This document shows positions 53,218-63,229 of a stretch of 64,000 bases of DNA, piece by piece. The number at the start of each line of letters is the position of its first letter. Position 1 is the stretch's first letter. The DNA comes from an uncultured Porphyromonadaceae bacterium (lineage in GTDB: Bacteria > Bacteroidota > Bacteroidia > Bacteroidales > UBA11471). The position numbers and the translations under genes are program-made. The notes beneath the pieces were generated by a model that was given only the letters and a program-made list of their open reading frames with translations, searched no databases and was not told the origin of the DNA. The stretch is from NCBI GenBank assembly GCA_900547555.1, contig URHG01000005.1, forward strand, positions 26,204 to 90,203, written 5' to 3'.

Positions 53218-55191
53218 ATGGCAGGCAATATCGTTGAATATACCCTCTCCCTACAAGATAAAATCTCGGGCAAGCTCTCGCGCATAGGCATTGCCAACGA
53301 CCGGCAACTGGCGGTGTGGAGCCGGGTGCAACGGCAGGTCGTACAAGCCGACCGCACGATGCAGGACTTCGGCGTGAGCATCGGTTCGCTGACGGGACGT
53401 ATTGCCGCCCTGCGTGCCGAGCGGGAGTGGATACCGGCCGGAAACATCGAAGCGATACGCACCACCAACCGGGAAATACAATCGCTTGAAAGGCAGTTGC
53501 GTCGTTTGGAGAGTACGACGGGAGGCCGTTTGAAGGCGGCTTTTTCCGAAGCATTCGGTAGCCTGCCGTTCGCCTCGGCCATCACCAATCCCATCGTACT
53601 GGCCGGAACGGCGGGACTGGCGGCTTTGAAAAAGGGCTTCGATCGGGAAAAGACACAGATATCCTTTGAAGTGCTGCTCGGATCGAAAGAAGCCGGCGGA
53701 CGGTTGGTCTCCGACCTCCGGCAATACGGGGCGGCCACACCCTACATGGCGGCGGATTTGCAGGAAAATGCCAAAATGATGCTCTCCTTCGGCATCGCGG
53801 CGGACCGTGTCATGCCGAACATCAAGATGTTGGGGGATATCGCCATGGGCGACCGGGAAAAGATGAATTCCCTGACACTGGCTTTTTCCCAAATGACCTC
53901 TACCGGCAAACTCATGGGTCAAGACCTGCTGCAGATGATTAACGCAGGTTTCAACCCCCTGAATGAAATATCAAGGACGACCGGCAAGTCGATGGCCGTG
54001 TTGAAAGATGAAATGAGCAAGGGGGAAATATCGGCGGAAATGGTCCGGGACGCCTTCATTTCGGCCACCTCTGCGGGCGGGTTGTTCTATAACATGACCG
54101 AACGTCTCGGCAGCTCGAAGTCCGGGAAATGGTCCACCTTGCTGGACAACGCCGCCATGCTGCTTTGGAAACTGTATGACATCATCGAACCGTTCATCAA
54201 TCCGGCATTTGCCGTTTTCTCCCGGCTCATCGACTACACCGCCGCCCTTTTGTCGTGGATACATAAGGGCGTAACGGGCTGCGTGTCTGCTTTCAGACGT
54301 TGGCTCGACCTGCTTTCCGGGGGGAACACGGCCATAACCGTCCTTACCGCCTTGTTGGGAATAATGGCCGCAACGATGGGGATCGTCATCGCCCGGACCA
54401 AACTGGCCGCCTTGTGGGCGGGTATAGTTACCACGGCCAAATGGGCGTGGACGGCGGCGCAAACAGCATTGAACGCTTCCATGTGGGCTTCCCCCACGAC
54501 ATGGATCATTGCCGGCGTGGTGGCCCTTATCGCCGTCATCGCCTACCTCTGTTATAAAATAGAGGGTTGGGGTTCCCTTTGGGAAGGTGTCGTCGGATTC
54601 ATGAAATACACTTTCTACGCATTCGTCGACGGGGTAAAGCTCTACTTCTCCACCCTTGTGAACGGCATCATGATCGGGCTCGACAAAATAAAGTTGGGCT
54701 GGTACGAATTCAAAGAGGCGGTAGGCTTGGGAAACAGTGCGGAAAACCGGGCGGCCATAGCTGCCATCGGTGCCGACGTGGAAGCCCGGCAACAGGCCAT
54801 TACTGCAGGAGCGCAACGTGTGGCCGACCATTTGAAGAATGCCGGCCGGTCGCTCGCCGGTATCGATTTGTCGTGGAACTCGGAGAAGTCTTTGTCGGAC
54901 ATCGTTTCGGGATTCGGAACCAAACTGGGCATATCTTCCCCGTCCATACCCGGACTCGGCGGGTCGGAAACGGAAAGCGGAATCAACCCTACGGGCGGGG
55001 AGGTGGCCAAAAACGCCACCGAAGCCGTCGCCACGGGCGGGACACAGAACACGACCATCAACATCTCTATCGGGAACATGGTCGAACGTATCGTTTACGA
55101 AGGCGGCTACGACGACAATCGGGAAAACATGGAGCGGGACATGGAGAGCCTCTTTATCCGCGTTTTACAAATGGCAAAAACGGCGCAATAA
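53218..55191 (+). CDS. Tape measure protein
   Basis: 657 residues: an N-terminal coiled coil (about 15-110), a conserved tape-measure domain (about 140-330; FEVLLGSKEAGGRLVSDLRQ), then hydrophobic segments (about 375-450) and a Gly-rich end. It sets tail length, and the hydrophobic part may enter the host membrane. The size implies a short-to-medium tail. Stop and next start overlap (TAATG). Confidence 0.9.
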   Translation: MAGNIVEYTLSLQDKISGKLSRIGIANDRQLAVWSRVQRQVVQADRTMQDFGVSIGSLTGRIAALRAEREWIPAGNIEAIRTTNREIQSLERQLRRLESTTGGRLKAAFSEAFGSLPFASAITNPIVLAGTAGLAALKKGFDREKTQISFEVLLGSKEAGGRLVSDLRQYGAATPYMAADLQENAKMMLSFGIAADRVMPNIKMLGDIAMGDREKMNSLTLAFSQMTSTGKLMGQDLLQMINAGFNPLNEISRTTGKSMAVLKDEMSKGEISAEMVRDAFISATSAGGLFYNMTERLGSSKSGKWSTLLDNAAMLLWKLYDIIEPFINPAFAVFSRLIDYTAALLSWIHKGVTGCVSAFRRWLDLLSGGNTAITVLTALLGIMAATMGIVIARTKLAALWAGIVTTAKWAWTAAQTALNASMWASPTTWIIAGVVALIAVIAYLCYKIEGWGSLWEGVVGFMKYTFYAFVDGVKLYFSTLVNGIMIGLDKIKLGWYEFKEAVGLGNSAENRAAIAAIGADVEARQQAITAGAQRVADHLKNAGRSLAGIDLSWNSEKSLSDIVSGFGTKLGISSPSIPGLGGSETESGINPTGGEVAKNATEAVATGGTQNTTINISIGNMVERIVYEGGYDDNRENMERDMESLFIRVLQMAKTAQ

Positions 55192-55823
55192 TGGCTAAAA
55201 TCGAATACGAGCTGCAAAAAATGATTCCGCGTGTGGAAGTTTCATACAGCGGCAACCCGCTGGACCCGGCGGCCGTCCGCTACTCGAAGGCGTTGGGCAG
55301 TTTCGGTACCTTGCCCCCGTACATCATTCTGCCGGGCGGGAACCCGATCACTTCCGTTTCCGATGCAGAGGCCGTCAAGGGGGCAATGACCCGCCAGGGT
55401 GTCATTCATTCGCAAATGCCCTTTAAAGTGAAACGTCCGGACGACACGGAATGGTTCACCTTCCCCATTGAGCCGCTGGTTTCGGTCAGCGGAAAAAACT
55501 CGATCATACGGCGTTCCGTCGCCAAAGGGACGGCAGGCGGCAGCGTTAAGGAACGGTGGTGCCGGGATGATTACACCGTACAGATACAAGGCGTCGTTTC
55601 CCTCGACGGGAACGCTTATCCCGAGGAACAGGTCCGAACGATAACCGCGCTTTTCAATGAACGCCGGAGCATAGAGGTGGCACAAGAAATCCTTCTTATA
55701 CTCGGTATCAAATACCTGGCGGTGGAATCGCTCTCGTTCCCGCACACCAAAGGGGTGAACAACCAAAATTTCAGCATCAAAGCGTACAGCGACAACAATA
55801 CGGAACTCTTCATCTCCATCTGA
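55191..55823 (+). CDS. Baseplate/tail protein (DUF6046-like)
   Basis: 210 residues from the ATG at 55191, which overlaps the tape-measure stop by one base; the long upstream open frame is a shadow. Strand-rich with conserved LPPYIILPGGNPI and FPHTKGVNNQNFSIKAYSDN. It resembles the DUF6046 family seen in Bacteroidetes phages at the Mu gp43 (DNA circularisation/baseplate) position. Exact function unknown. Confidence 0.7.
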   Translation: MAKIEYELQKMIPRVEVSYSGNPLDPAAVRYSKALGSFGTLPPYIILPGGNPITSVSDAEAVKGAMTRQGVIHSQMPFKVKRPDDTEWFTFPIEPLVSVSGKNSIIRRSVAKGTAGGSVKERWCRDDYTVQIQGVVSLDGNAYPEEQVRTITALFNERRSIEVAQEILLILGIKYLAVESLSFPHTKGVNNQNFSIKAYSDNNTELFISI

Positions 55824-55825
55824 CA

Positions 55826-56785
55826 ATGTATTCCCTGGACTTCGACATCACCATAGGCGGTTACCGGTTGACCATGCTCGAAAGCGTAACGGTCAAAGCC
55901 GGAGTGGAGAACCTGGCGGATACCGCCGTGGTCGTCCTCCCGGCAACCGTATATAACAAAGCACTGGAAATCGAAGGAAAAATCAAAGAGGGGGATGCCG
56001 TTGCCATCCGGTTCGGCTATGACACCGACCTGTCGGAACTTCCGGTCGAGTTCGAGGGGTACGTGGAAAGTATCGCCACCGATGACGGCAGCATAAAAAT
56101 ACAGTGTGAAGATGAGTTGTACAATTACCGCAAAGACCTGACCGACAAAGTTTTCACCGATGCCACCGTAAAAGAAATCATGGAGTATGTAAACCGGGAA
56201 CTCGGCGGCTTCGACCTCTCCTGCGACTATGATTTCAAATACGACAGGTTCACCCTCTACAACGCGACGGGATTCGACGTGCTGAAAAAGATACAGGAGG
56301 AGACCCGGGCGAACATATACCTGAAAGGCAGGACACTGCACATACACCCGCAATATGCGGAGATAGGCGGAACCGTCATCTATGATTTTGCCGTGAACAT
56401 AGAAAAGTCGGAACTGAAATACAGGGAAGCACGGAACCGGAAATTCATCTGCACCATCGAGGGAACCGATGCGGCCGGTAAAACGGTGAAAGTTACCAAA
56501 GGTACTCCCGGCGGGGACAAATTCAATTTGAAAATACCGGGAGTTTCGGATAGGGCCACCCTCGAACGCCGTGCCGACGAAGAGCTGAAAATACGCTCAT
56601 ATACCGGCTATGAAGGGAGTATAACGGGTTGGCTCGTTCCCTATGTCGAGCCGGCATGGGTTGCGGAGATAAGGGATGCGGATTATGAATACAAAACCGG
56701 CAAGTACTATGTCGTCGCCGTCGAGACCTCTTTCTCTTCGGCCGGTGGAAAAAGGAAAGTTACACTTGGAAAAAAAATAGACTGA
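55826..56785 (+). CDS. Baseplate hub protein (gpD/Mu gp44-like)
   Basis: 319 residues with the pattern of late-control gpD hubs: an N-terminal strand domain (FDITIGGYRLTMLESVTVKA), a middle domain (KIQEETRANIYLKGRTLHIH) and a C-terminal barrel with Tyr/Gly-rich strands. It lies between the DUF6046-like protein and the spike, as expected. It forms the central trimer of the baseplate. Confidence 0.85.
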   Translation: MYSLDFDITIGGYRLTMLESVTVKAGVENLADTAVVVLPATVYNKALEIEGKIKEGDAVAIRFGYDTDLSELPVEFEGYVESIATDDGSIKIQCEDELYNYRKDLTDKVFTDATVKEIMEYVNRELGGFDLSCDYDFKYDRFTLYNATGFDVLKKIQEETRANIYLKGRTLHIHPQYAEIGGTVIYDFAVNIEKSELKYREARNRKFICTIEGTDAAGKTVKVTKGTPGGDKFNLKIPGVSDRATLERRADEELKIRSYTGYEGSITGWLVPYVEPAWVAEIRDADYEYKTGKYYVVAVETSFSSAGGKRKVTLGKKID

Positions 56786-57348
56786 TGGACAAATACTCGC
56801 AGATAGCGGCGTTGCTTCGGGAAATTACGGGAACAAGAAAACCCTGTTTCGCCTTTTGGCTGATGGAAGTGGTCTCGGTGGATGGGGACACCTGCTCGGC
56901 CCGGATTGGCGATCTGGTGATTCCCGGTATCCGCCTTTCCCCGGTCAAGAAAGGGGCGGAAAAAGGTTTGCTCATCACCCCGGCTCGGGGCAGCTCCGTC
57001 TTGGTGGCCGACCTTTCGGCCGGAACGATGCGCGAACTGGCTGTCATCGGTTTTACCGAAATTGCCGCCATCGAACTGCATGTCGGGGAAAGCAGTGCAC
57101 GCTTCACCGGAAAAGCCATCGAAATAAACGGCGGCAGCAACAACGGGCTGGCCAACGTAAAAGAACTGACCGGGCGGCTGAATCTCATCGAACGGGATAT
57201 AAACGCGCTTAAATCGGTGTTTAAAGATTGGACGCCTGTACTGCAGGACGGTGGCGGTGCCCTGAAAACGGCACTCGATACATCGTGGTCCTCCACCTTG
57301 ACAGAGACGCGGGAAGCCGACATAGAAGACACGAAAGTTACACACTGA
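56785..57348 (+). CDS. Baseplate spike-like protein (gpV/Mu gp45 position)
   Basis: 187 residues: an OB-fold-like N-terminal region (MEVVSVDGDTCSARIGDLVIPG) and a helical C-terminal part instead of a long beta-helix needle. It overlaps the hub stop by one base. This is the layout of a short gpV/gp45 spike. Confidence 0.75.
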   Translation: MDKYSQIAALLREITGTRKPCFAFWLMEVVSVDGDTCSARIGDLVIPGIRLSPVKKGAEKGLLITPARGSSVLVADLSAGTMRELAVIGFTEIAAIELHVGESSARFTGKAIEINGGSNNGLANVKELTGRLNLIERDINALKSVFKDWTPVLQDGGGALKTALDTSWSSTLTETREADIEDTKVTH

Positions 57349-57680
57349 TGAAAGGAACTGGCATATTACTCGACCCGGAAACCTCCGACCTGAAAATAAA
57401 TACGGCCAGGGACGCCCAGGGGCTTATCGCCGGGGGACTGGAAATAGGACGTACAACCTATCAGAACCAGGCCGTCATATTACAGGCACACAAGGGGGAA
57501 TTCAAGGAATATCCGCTTCTCGGGGCGGGCATTTCCGATATTCTCGGTGATGACGAAATAACGGCTTGGAAGCGGGAAATATCCCTACAACTGGAATCGG
57601 ATGGAATGACAATCAACACGGTGGAAATCGACACCGTAAAAAACAAAGTTACGATCGATGCGGAATATCACGGTACATAA
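57348..57680 (+). CDS. Baseplate wedge protein (gp25/Mu gp46-like)
   Basis: 110 residues from the ATG overlapping the spike stop. The pattern (LQAHKGEFKEYPLLGAGISD, then a helix and amphipathic strands) matches gp46/gp25-like wedge proteins. It fits between spike and J-like protein. Confidence 0.82.
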   Translation: MKGTGILLDPETSDLKINTARDAQGLIAGGLEIGRTTYQNQAVILQAHKGEFKEYPLLGAGISDILGDDEITAWKREISLQLESDGMTINTVEIDTVKNKVTIDAEYHGT

Positions 57681-57957
57681 CGGACAATCATTGGCGGATA
57701 TCGCCGTGCAGGAATGCGGGGCTTTTGAAGCCGTCTTTTCCCTGGCGGCAAGAAACGGCCTTTCTGTAACCGACAGCCTCTCCACCGGCCGGCTGTTGGT
57801 GTATGGGCAGGAGGATATTGTAAAAAAACAGGTCGTCGCCATGCTTGCTGCCGGAAAAGTACGTCCGGCGACGGAAGTAACGGCGGAAGAGATGGCGGCG
57901 GTTCCTTACGGGGGTATCGGGTTCATGGGTGTCGAGGTGGATTTTATAGTGAGTTGA
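57658..57957 (+). CDS. LysM-like tail protein (gpX-like)
   Basis: 99 residues overlapping the preceding gene by 23 bp. The first ~50 residues (VHNGQSLADIAVQECGAFEA, then FSLAARNGLSV and GRLLVYG) form a single LysM-like unit as in tail protein X, which binds the tail tube or peptidoglycan. The C-terminal half is unrecognised. Confidence 0.72.
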   Translation: MRNITVHNGQSLADIAVQECGAFEAVFSLAARNGLSVTDSLSTGRLLVYGQEDIVKKQVVAMLAAGKVRPATEVTAEEMAAVPYGGIGFMGVEVDFIVS

Positions 57958-57978
57958 CGACAAAAATAGGAAGGAAGA

Positions 57979-58809
57979 ATGGCACGGACAATTACAGAAA
58001 TAAAAGAGGGTATCGCTGCGGATTTCATGCGCAACGAGGCGGCGGCTTCGGCTTACGGGTTCACGCCGGGCGACAACTTTACGGAACGTTTCAGCAAGGT
58101 GAGCGTCGAGGGCGTGTTGTTTTATGTCGCGGCCTGCGCCGTATGGGTATTGGAGTGCCTTTTCGATGCCCATAAGGCCGATGTGGACAGCCGCATCGAC
58201 GAGATATTGCCGCACCGCCCGAAGTGGTACCGGGATAAAGCGCTGCGGTTTATGAAGGGTAAGGTGCTCCTGCCCGACAGCGACGAATACGACACCTCGG
58301 CGATGAGTGAGGAAGAGATGGCCGCCGCCCGGGTGGTGAAGCACGCCGTGGCGGTGGAGAGCCGCGAGACGTCGGTACTGACGGTCAAAGTGGCGGGCGA
58401 GTCGGACGGCCGCCGTACCCCGCTCGACGAAGGGACGGCACGGCAGTTGGCGGCTTATTTCGCCGAGATAAAAGATGCGGGCGTTCGCATCGACGTGGTG
58501 AACAAGGAGGCCGACCCGTTCAGCTGCGAGGTCGACATCTACTACGATGCCATGCTGGCCCCCGAGACGGTGAAAACCGATTGCGAGGCGGCGATCAAGT
58601 CGTATATCGAGAACCTGCCCTTCAATGGCGAATATACCAACATGGCGCTTGTCGACGCCCTGCAAGGGGTCGAGGGGGTGAAGGTGGTCGAGTTTGTCGG
58701 CGCTTCCACCACGGACGGGGCGGCCATCAATGCCCGGTATGTCCCCGATGCGGGATATTTCCGGGTGGACACGCTGACGTTGAACCTGAAAGTCTACAAC
58801 AATGGGTAA
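57979..58809 (+). CDS. Baseplate J-like protein (Mu gp47-like)
   Basis: 276 residues of the gpJ/gp47 wedge family: helical N-terminal half (LECLFDAHKADVDSRIDEIL) and a C-terminal domain with VDIYYDAMLAPETVKTDCEA, then strands. It joins the baseplate wedges around the hub. The next gene overlaps by 8 bp. Confidence 0.85.
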   Translation: MARTITEIKEGIAADFMRNEAAASAYGFTPGDNFTERFSKVSVEGVLFYVAACAVWVLECLFDAHKADVDSRIDEILPHRPKWYRDKALRFMKGKVLLPDSDEYDTSAMSEEEMAAARVVKHAVAVESRETSVLTVKVAGESDGRRTPLDEGTARQLAAYFAEIKDAGVRIDVVNKEADPFSCEVDIYYDAMLAPETVKTDCEAAIKSYIENLPFNGEYTNMALVDALQGVEGVKVVEFVGASTTDGAAINARYVPDAGYFRVDTLTLNLKVYNNG

Positions 58810-59296
58810 ATACGATGTGAATATCCGCCGGCTGGCACTGCTGTTGCTGCCGACTTTCTGGCGGAGGCCGTTGTTCGGCGCGTTTGCTTTCGCGCTGGTT
58901 ACGCCGGTGAGCCACCTGCATGTGCGCTTCATGCAATACCGGCAGCGCACCGGCTACCGGCTGCGGCATAACGGGCAGGTCTGTTACCTGCGGGCTGTGC
59001 TCAACGACGAGTTCGACCCGGAGCTGCGCCGCATCACCCTCTCCGACAGCGACAAGGCCGACTTCGGGACGGTGGTTTATCGGCGTGCGGCCCGGCGGCC
59101 GTTGAAGCTGCCCCTGCGGACGGATTCGGCAGGTGAAAAAATCTACCGTCGCGAATTTACGGGGGCCGGGGCGGTAGACTTCATCGTGGGGATTCCCGCC
59201 GCGTTACGCGGGCGTATCGACGAAAGCCGCCTTTCGGGCGTGGTCGACACCTACCGGCTGGCCTCGATGCGGTATGCCGTTCTGTATGGGGATTGA
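58802..59296 (+). CDS. Baseplate/tail protein at Mu gp48 position
   Basis: 164 residues: a hydrophobic N-terminal stretch (LALLLLPTFWRRPLFGAFAF), an Arg-rich middle and a strand-rich end. No clear family, but its position between the J-like protein and the collar fibre is that of gp48/tail protein I. An unusually Arg-rich protein for this operon. Confidence 0.65.
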   Translation: MGKYDVNIRRLALLLLPTFWRRPLFGAFAFALVTPVSHLHVRFMQYRQRTGYRLRHNGQVCYLRAVLNDEFDPELRRITLSDSDKADFGTVVYRRAARRPLKLPLRTDSAGEKIYRREFTGAGAVDFIVGIPAALRGRIDESRLSGVVDTYRLASMRYAVLYGD

Positions 59297-59317
59297 AAAG
59301 GATTTGTAAAACAATAT

Positions 59318-60286
59318 ATGATGAAACGAACGATTGGCAATTTTACGACACAGGCCGAGCAGTATTTCCCCGTCGATGCGGAGACTTTCGCCTCGATGGA
59401 GGAGAACATCAGCCTCGTGCAGATTATCGGCAACCTCGCCGGCGACAAGGCCGTGCTCCGGGGTTGCGAGCTCCGGGAGGACGGCACGACACGCGCTCCG
59501 GGTTACGTGTTCCTGCGTACGGAAGAGTTCCCCGACGGGGAGGTCCTTTATTTCGAGGGCGGTGCGGTGGCATCGGGCATGTACCTCAACGCTTCGGCGG
59601 TCGCGGTATCGTCGGGAGGCGTGGACTTCCCCCGGGCCTACACCGTGCGCTGCCTCTCGCCGGGCATCGGCGGGGAAAATTTCAAATGGGAAGATTTCCA
59701 TGAGGCAGATACCCTGCCGGAGTTGCGGGCGGAACTGTCGGCACTGGAAACAGCCTTCCAAAAGATACAGCCCCAACCGGTGGGATCGGTACAGCTCTTT
59801 GCCGGGGAGAACGTCCCGGACGGCTGGCTTCTCTGCAACGGGGCGCAATACGCCCAAAAGGATTACCCGGAACTCTATGCGGCCGTCGGTGCGGCCTTCA
59901 ACCGGGCCATGTCGGAAAATGGCGTGGCTTATACCACGACTGCCGGCTATTTCCGGGTGCCCGACCTGCGCGGCCGTTTTGTCGTGGGGCGCAGCGACTC
60001 CGATGATGACTATGACGCTTTGGGGGCGGCAGGCGGAAAGAAAAACGTAACCCTCACGGCCGAAGAGTCGGGACTGCCTTTGCATACGCATACGTTTACG
60101 TGGATCTCCATTACCAACTCCGCCCCAACAGAAGCAGGGGAGGAAAATTCGCGAATGGCCCGAGGAAACACCGGGGCACTGTCTGCCGCCAAAGAGACGG
60201 AGGCCGCCGGCGGTTGGGGCGCCTCGAAGTCGCACGAGAACCGGCCGCCTTACTACACACTCAGCTACATCATCAAAGCACGATAG
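59318..60286 (+). CDS. Tail fibre protein with collar domain
   Basis: 322 residues (Met1 or Met2). The N-terminal part is unrecognised; residues ~155-230 form a phage tail collar domain (GWLLCNGAQY, FRVPDLRGRFVVGRS), followed by a Gly/His-rich region (LPLHTHTFTW) and the usual RPPYYTLSYIIKA end. It is a receptor-contact protein of the tail. Further fibre genes follow at once. Confidence 0.85.
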   Translation: MMKRTIGNFTTQAEQYFPVDAETFASMEENISLVQIIGNLAGDKAVLRGCELREDGTTRAPGYVFLRTEEFPDGEVLYFEGGAVASGMYLNASAVAVSSGGVDFPRAYTVRCLSPGIGGENFKWEDFHEADTLPELRAELSALETAFQKIQPQPVGSVQLFAGENVPDGWLLCNGAQYAQKDYPELYAAVGAAFNRAMSENGVAYTTTAGYFRVPDLRGRFVVGRSDSDDDYDALGAAGGKKNVTLTAEESGLPLHTHTFTWISITNSAPTEAGEENSRMARGNTGALSAAKETEAAGGWGASKSHENRPPYYTLSYIIKAR

Positions 60287-60287
60287 A

Positions 60288-60878
60288 ATGGCAACAACAA
60301 GGGAGACATTGAAAAAATGGTTCAGCCGGGGGGCTTATCCCTCGGCCGGACAGTTCGCCGCGTGGATCGACTCGTTTTTCCACAAAGACGAAAAAATTCC
60401 GGCGGCCTCGGTCGAAGGGCTGACGGATACGCTCAACGGAAAGGCCGATGCCGCGACTGTGGATTCGATAAAAAAACAGCAGGAACAAGATGCCGGCCGT
60501 ATCGGCGACCTCGAAACAGCAACCGGGGAACTGTTCCCGAAAGTTATCGATTTGGGCGAATATACCCCGGGGAAAGGTTTCTATTTGGACGAGGATTTGG
60601 AAGAAATAGCCGCAGTAATGCTTGCTGCCACCAAAGGTAAAGCCCCACTGTTATTGAAAGCGACGACGCAATTCGGGGAACCCTTGTTTTTTGGGACAGC
60701 CTCTGTAAGGATAGAAGACGGGGTGGATTACAGGCTGACCTTTTTGTTCGATAACGGACGGTCTTACTCGATTTCGTTCGAGGCGGGTTATCCTGACACG
60801 GTTACGCAGGGATTTGTGCAAAGCGGCACGATAACTTCGGAGGCTTACACGGATACGACGGATTACAAGGAAATATAA
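60288..60878 (+). CDS. Tail fibre-associated protein
   Basis: 196 residues directly after the collar fibre (1-bp gap). An N-terminal helical segment (TTRETLKKWFSRGAYPSAGQ), a short coiled coil and a strand-rich end. It ends TDTTDYKEI, the same short tail found at the end of the next gene. Probably a fibre or fibre-tip component. Confidence 0.65.
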   Translation: MATTRETLKKWFSRGAYPSAGQFAAWIDSFFHKDEKIPAASVEGLTDTLNGKADAATVDSIKKQQEQDAGRIGDLETATGELFPKVIDLGEYTPGKGFYLDEDLEEIAAVMLAATKGKAPLLLKATTQFGEPLFFGTASVRIEDGVDYRLTFLFDNGRSYSISFEAGYPDTVTQGFVQSGTITSEAYTDTTDYKEI

Positions 60879-60897
60879 CCAATAAAACATAATCACA

Positions 60898-61950
60898 ATG
60901 GCAAAGATTAAGAAGTTAAAGGAAAACGGGAGTACGATTTATCCGGCAACGATACCGGAGGGGGTTGTTGATGTGAACGGTTTTACGCTGGCTGAACTCT
61001 TGGACGAGTTGCTGGAAGTGCTGGCCGGGGGAAGCAGGGGTAACATGGAGCTTGCTTTCAGCGACCTGCGGGCGGCTATCGGCAGTGGGGACGGGAACGA
61101 CTTGTCGCGGTTCGTGGCGAAGGTGAACGCTTTCCTCGAAGATGCGGACGCTTCGGACGCGACGATCAACCGCTGGAAGGAGATCGAATCGTTCCTTGCG
61201 GGCATTACCGACACGGAGACGCTTACCGGGTTGCTGGCCGAGAACCTGCAATCGGCAAAGGGTTATGCGGACACGAAGGTGTCGAGCGGTACGGCAAACA
61301 TGGTAACGATGTCGGCGAATGCCGGGGCTGCGGATCGGGTGCTGACTTCGGCCGGGACGAATAAAACGGCTAAGGATTCGGGGGTGGCTATCGGAGACTT
61401 GGCGAAAAAAGACCTCTCGAATGTGGGGGAAGAAAACCTGAGGAGCAAGGGCGTACACCCGGAAAGGGTCATAGAAATAGGCCATGGTGAAGACGGTAAC
61501 ATAACTGTTACGACAGATCTTGCCGACGTAAGGACCTTTATGGAAGATGCAGGTACGTATAAGGACCCGATTTACGTGAGTGATGGATTTAAGTTGCTCC
61601 CGGCTTCGGCTATTGTCAGCAACGACTCATACTATCTTGTATTTTTGGATAGTAGCAGTCTCGGCGCAGAAATCTATTCCTTGTATTTTACGAACGATGA
61701 TGGTTTTTCTTTGCGGTCTCAAAAGAGATATGCCCTTTCGGATTTCCTGACCGGTGTTCCGGTTGCGACAGGTTCAACCCTCGGCGGCGTGAAGAGCGGC
61801 GGGGACATCACCGTGGGCTCGGACGGGGCGGTTACGGTGAACCAAGCCACGAAAGCGACGCAGGACAAGAACGGGGCGGACATCGCGGCCACTTATCTGA
61901 AATCGGCGGCAGTAACGGACGTAACGGATTATAAGGAGATAACGATTTGA
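60898..61950 (+). CDS. Tail fibre protein
   Basis: 350 residues. The first ~22 residues (MAKIKKLKENGSTIYPATI) recur at the start of the following fibre gene and look like an attachment module. The middle is helical/repetitive, and the last ~60 residues (SGGDITVGSDGAVTVNQATK) resemble fibre repeat strands. It ends DVTDYKEITI. Confidence 0.75.
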   Translation: MAKIKKLKENGSTIYPATIPEGVVDVNGFTLAELLDELLEVLAGGSRGNMELAFSDLRAAIGSGDGNDLSRFVAKVNAFLEDADASDATINRWKEIESFLAGITDTETLTGLLAENLQSAKGYADTKVSSGTANMVTMSANAGAADRVLTSAGTNKTAKDSGVAIGDLAKKDLSNVGEENLRSKGVHPERVIEIGHGEDGNITVTTDLADVRTFMEDAGTYKDPIYVSDGFKLLPASAIVSNDSYYLVFLDSSSLGAEIYSLYFTNDDGFSLRSQKRYALSDFLTGVPVATGSTLGGVKSGGDITVGSDGAVTVNQATKATQDKNGADIAATYLKSAAVTDVTDYKEITI

Positions 61951-61995
61951 GAAACTCGGCGGGCGGGGTTTCCGTCTGCCTTCAATACTTGAAAC

Positions 61996-63225
61996 ATGGC
62001 AAGGATAAAGAAACTGAAAGAGAACGGGAAGACAATTTATCCCGTAACAATATTAGATGCCGTCGTAGATTCCAAAACAAGCACCCCTGTAACAAAAACA
62101 CGGCTCCGATACTCGCGGGCCTCGGCACATGGGCGGTATTATAAATTCATGACTTTGAAGCGAGGCCCTGAAAAAGGAATCGTGCGATTCGGCATCGAAT
62201 CGCCTCTCATGGGGTACGCCGATTATATGGTGAACTGGACTTACGACACGAACACGGAAAAAGGTATGAACCCCTATTGCCTGTTTTCTACCAACACTCA
62301 AATGTACAACCGGGTGAAGCTGGTACGGACGGGTGGCAGCACATTCGACGCTTATTTCGAAAGCAATGCGGGAAACGATTACCCGGCGTTTGTGTTCATG
62401 GGCGAGGGCGGCACGACCGACAGCAGCGCCATAACGAGTTATACCGTTTCGATTGTATCGGCTATTCCCGAAGACGTTTATAAAGAAAGCACCTATGTCG
62501 GCAACATTTGTTTCGGGACGATTACCGGAACATTGGCAGGCACGGCGGAGAAAGCTGCCGGCATCTCTTTTTCCAACAACAGTGATGCCATCGACATCGA
62601 CAGGTACACGCAAGGAGAGTTGGGGACTATCCATATATGGCTGAACGGGAATCAGGCGGACGGCAACGTTCCCGATTACCCGGAAAACGGCGTTGTCATA
62701 CAAAGCCATTTCAGGTTCGAGAACGACGAAGGGGAATACAAATACCGGTACACGCAGATGTTCGTCGGCAAAAACGGGACTCTTTACAGCCGCACGTCGG
62801 CCGAAGACTCCACGTTGGGATTCACGCCGTCATCGTGGGAGGAGTGGAACCGGTCGGGCTGTTATTATTTCTATTTGGGAAAAATGACGGTGGGTTCTCC
62901 GGGTTCCTCGTCTACCTCTGTTACTTTCAGCAGCGGGAGCTCTGTTTTCCCGGTCATGAAGGCCTTGCTCAACTCTTATTTCCCCGGCAATGCAGGCAAC
63001 CACATTCCCGATATTCAGATTTCTTTCGGCCTTGATACGTCAGCCGGCACACAGAACATCAGGGCCAAACTGCTTTCCCATTTCAGGAACACGAATGGAA
63101 TCGACGGCCTGTTTTTCCTTTACCAGAACGCTTTGCACGGAGGGTCGAATTATCTGAACATACTCCGTATAACCATCGACACTTCCGGCACGGCGGCATG
63201 TGCCACCATCGATATGAAAATTTAA
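61996..63225 (+). CDS. Tail fibre protein, variable C-terminal domain
   Basis: 409 residues. The N-terminal module (MARIKKLKENGKTIYPVTI) is shared with the preceding fibre; the remaining ~380 residues are a different, strand-rich, Gly/Ser-rich domain. No enzyme motif seen; a receptor-binding tip is likely. Its C-terminal region lacks the collar motif and the features of a diversity-generating element's variable repeat. Confidence 0.72.
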   Translation: MARIKKLKENGKTIYPVTILDAVVDSKTSTPVTKTRLRYSRASAHGRYYKFMTLKRGPEKGIVRFGIESPLMGYADYMVNWTYDTNTEKGMNPYCLFSTNTQMYNRVKLVRTGGSTFDAYFESNAGNDYPAFVFMGEGGTTDSSAITSYTVSIVSAIPEDVYKESTYVGNICFGTITGTLAGTAEKAAGISFSNNSDAIDIDRYTQGELGTIHIWLNGNQADGNVPDYPENGVVIQSHFRFENDEGEYKYRYTQMFVGKNGTLYSRTSAEDSTLGFTPSSWEEWNRSGCYYFYLGKMTVGSPGSSSTSVTFSSGSSVFPVMKALLNSYFPGNAGNHIPDIQISFGLDTSAGTQNIRAKLLSHFRNTNGIDGLFFLYQNALHGGSNYLNILRITIDTSGTAACATIDMKI

Positions 63226-63229
63226 GATT

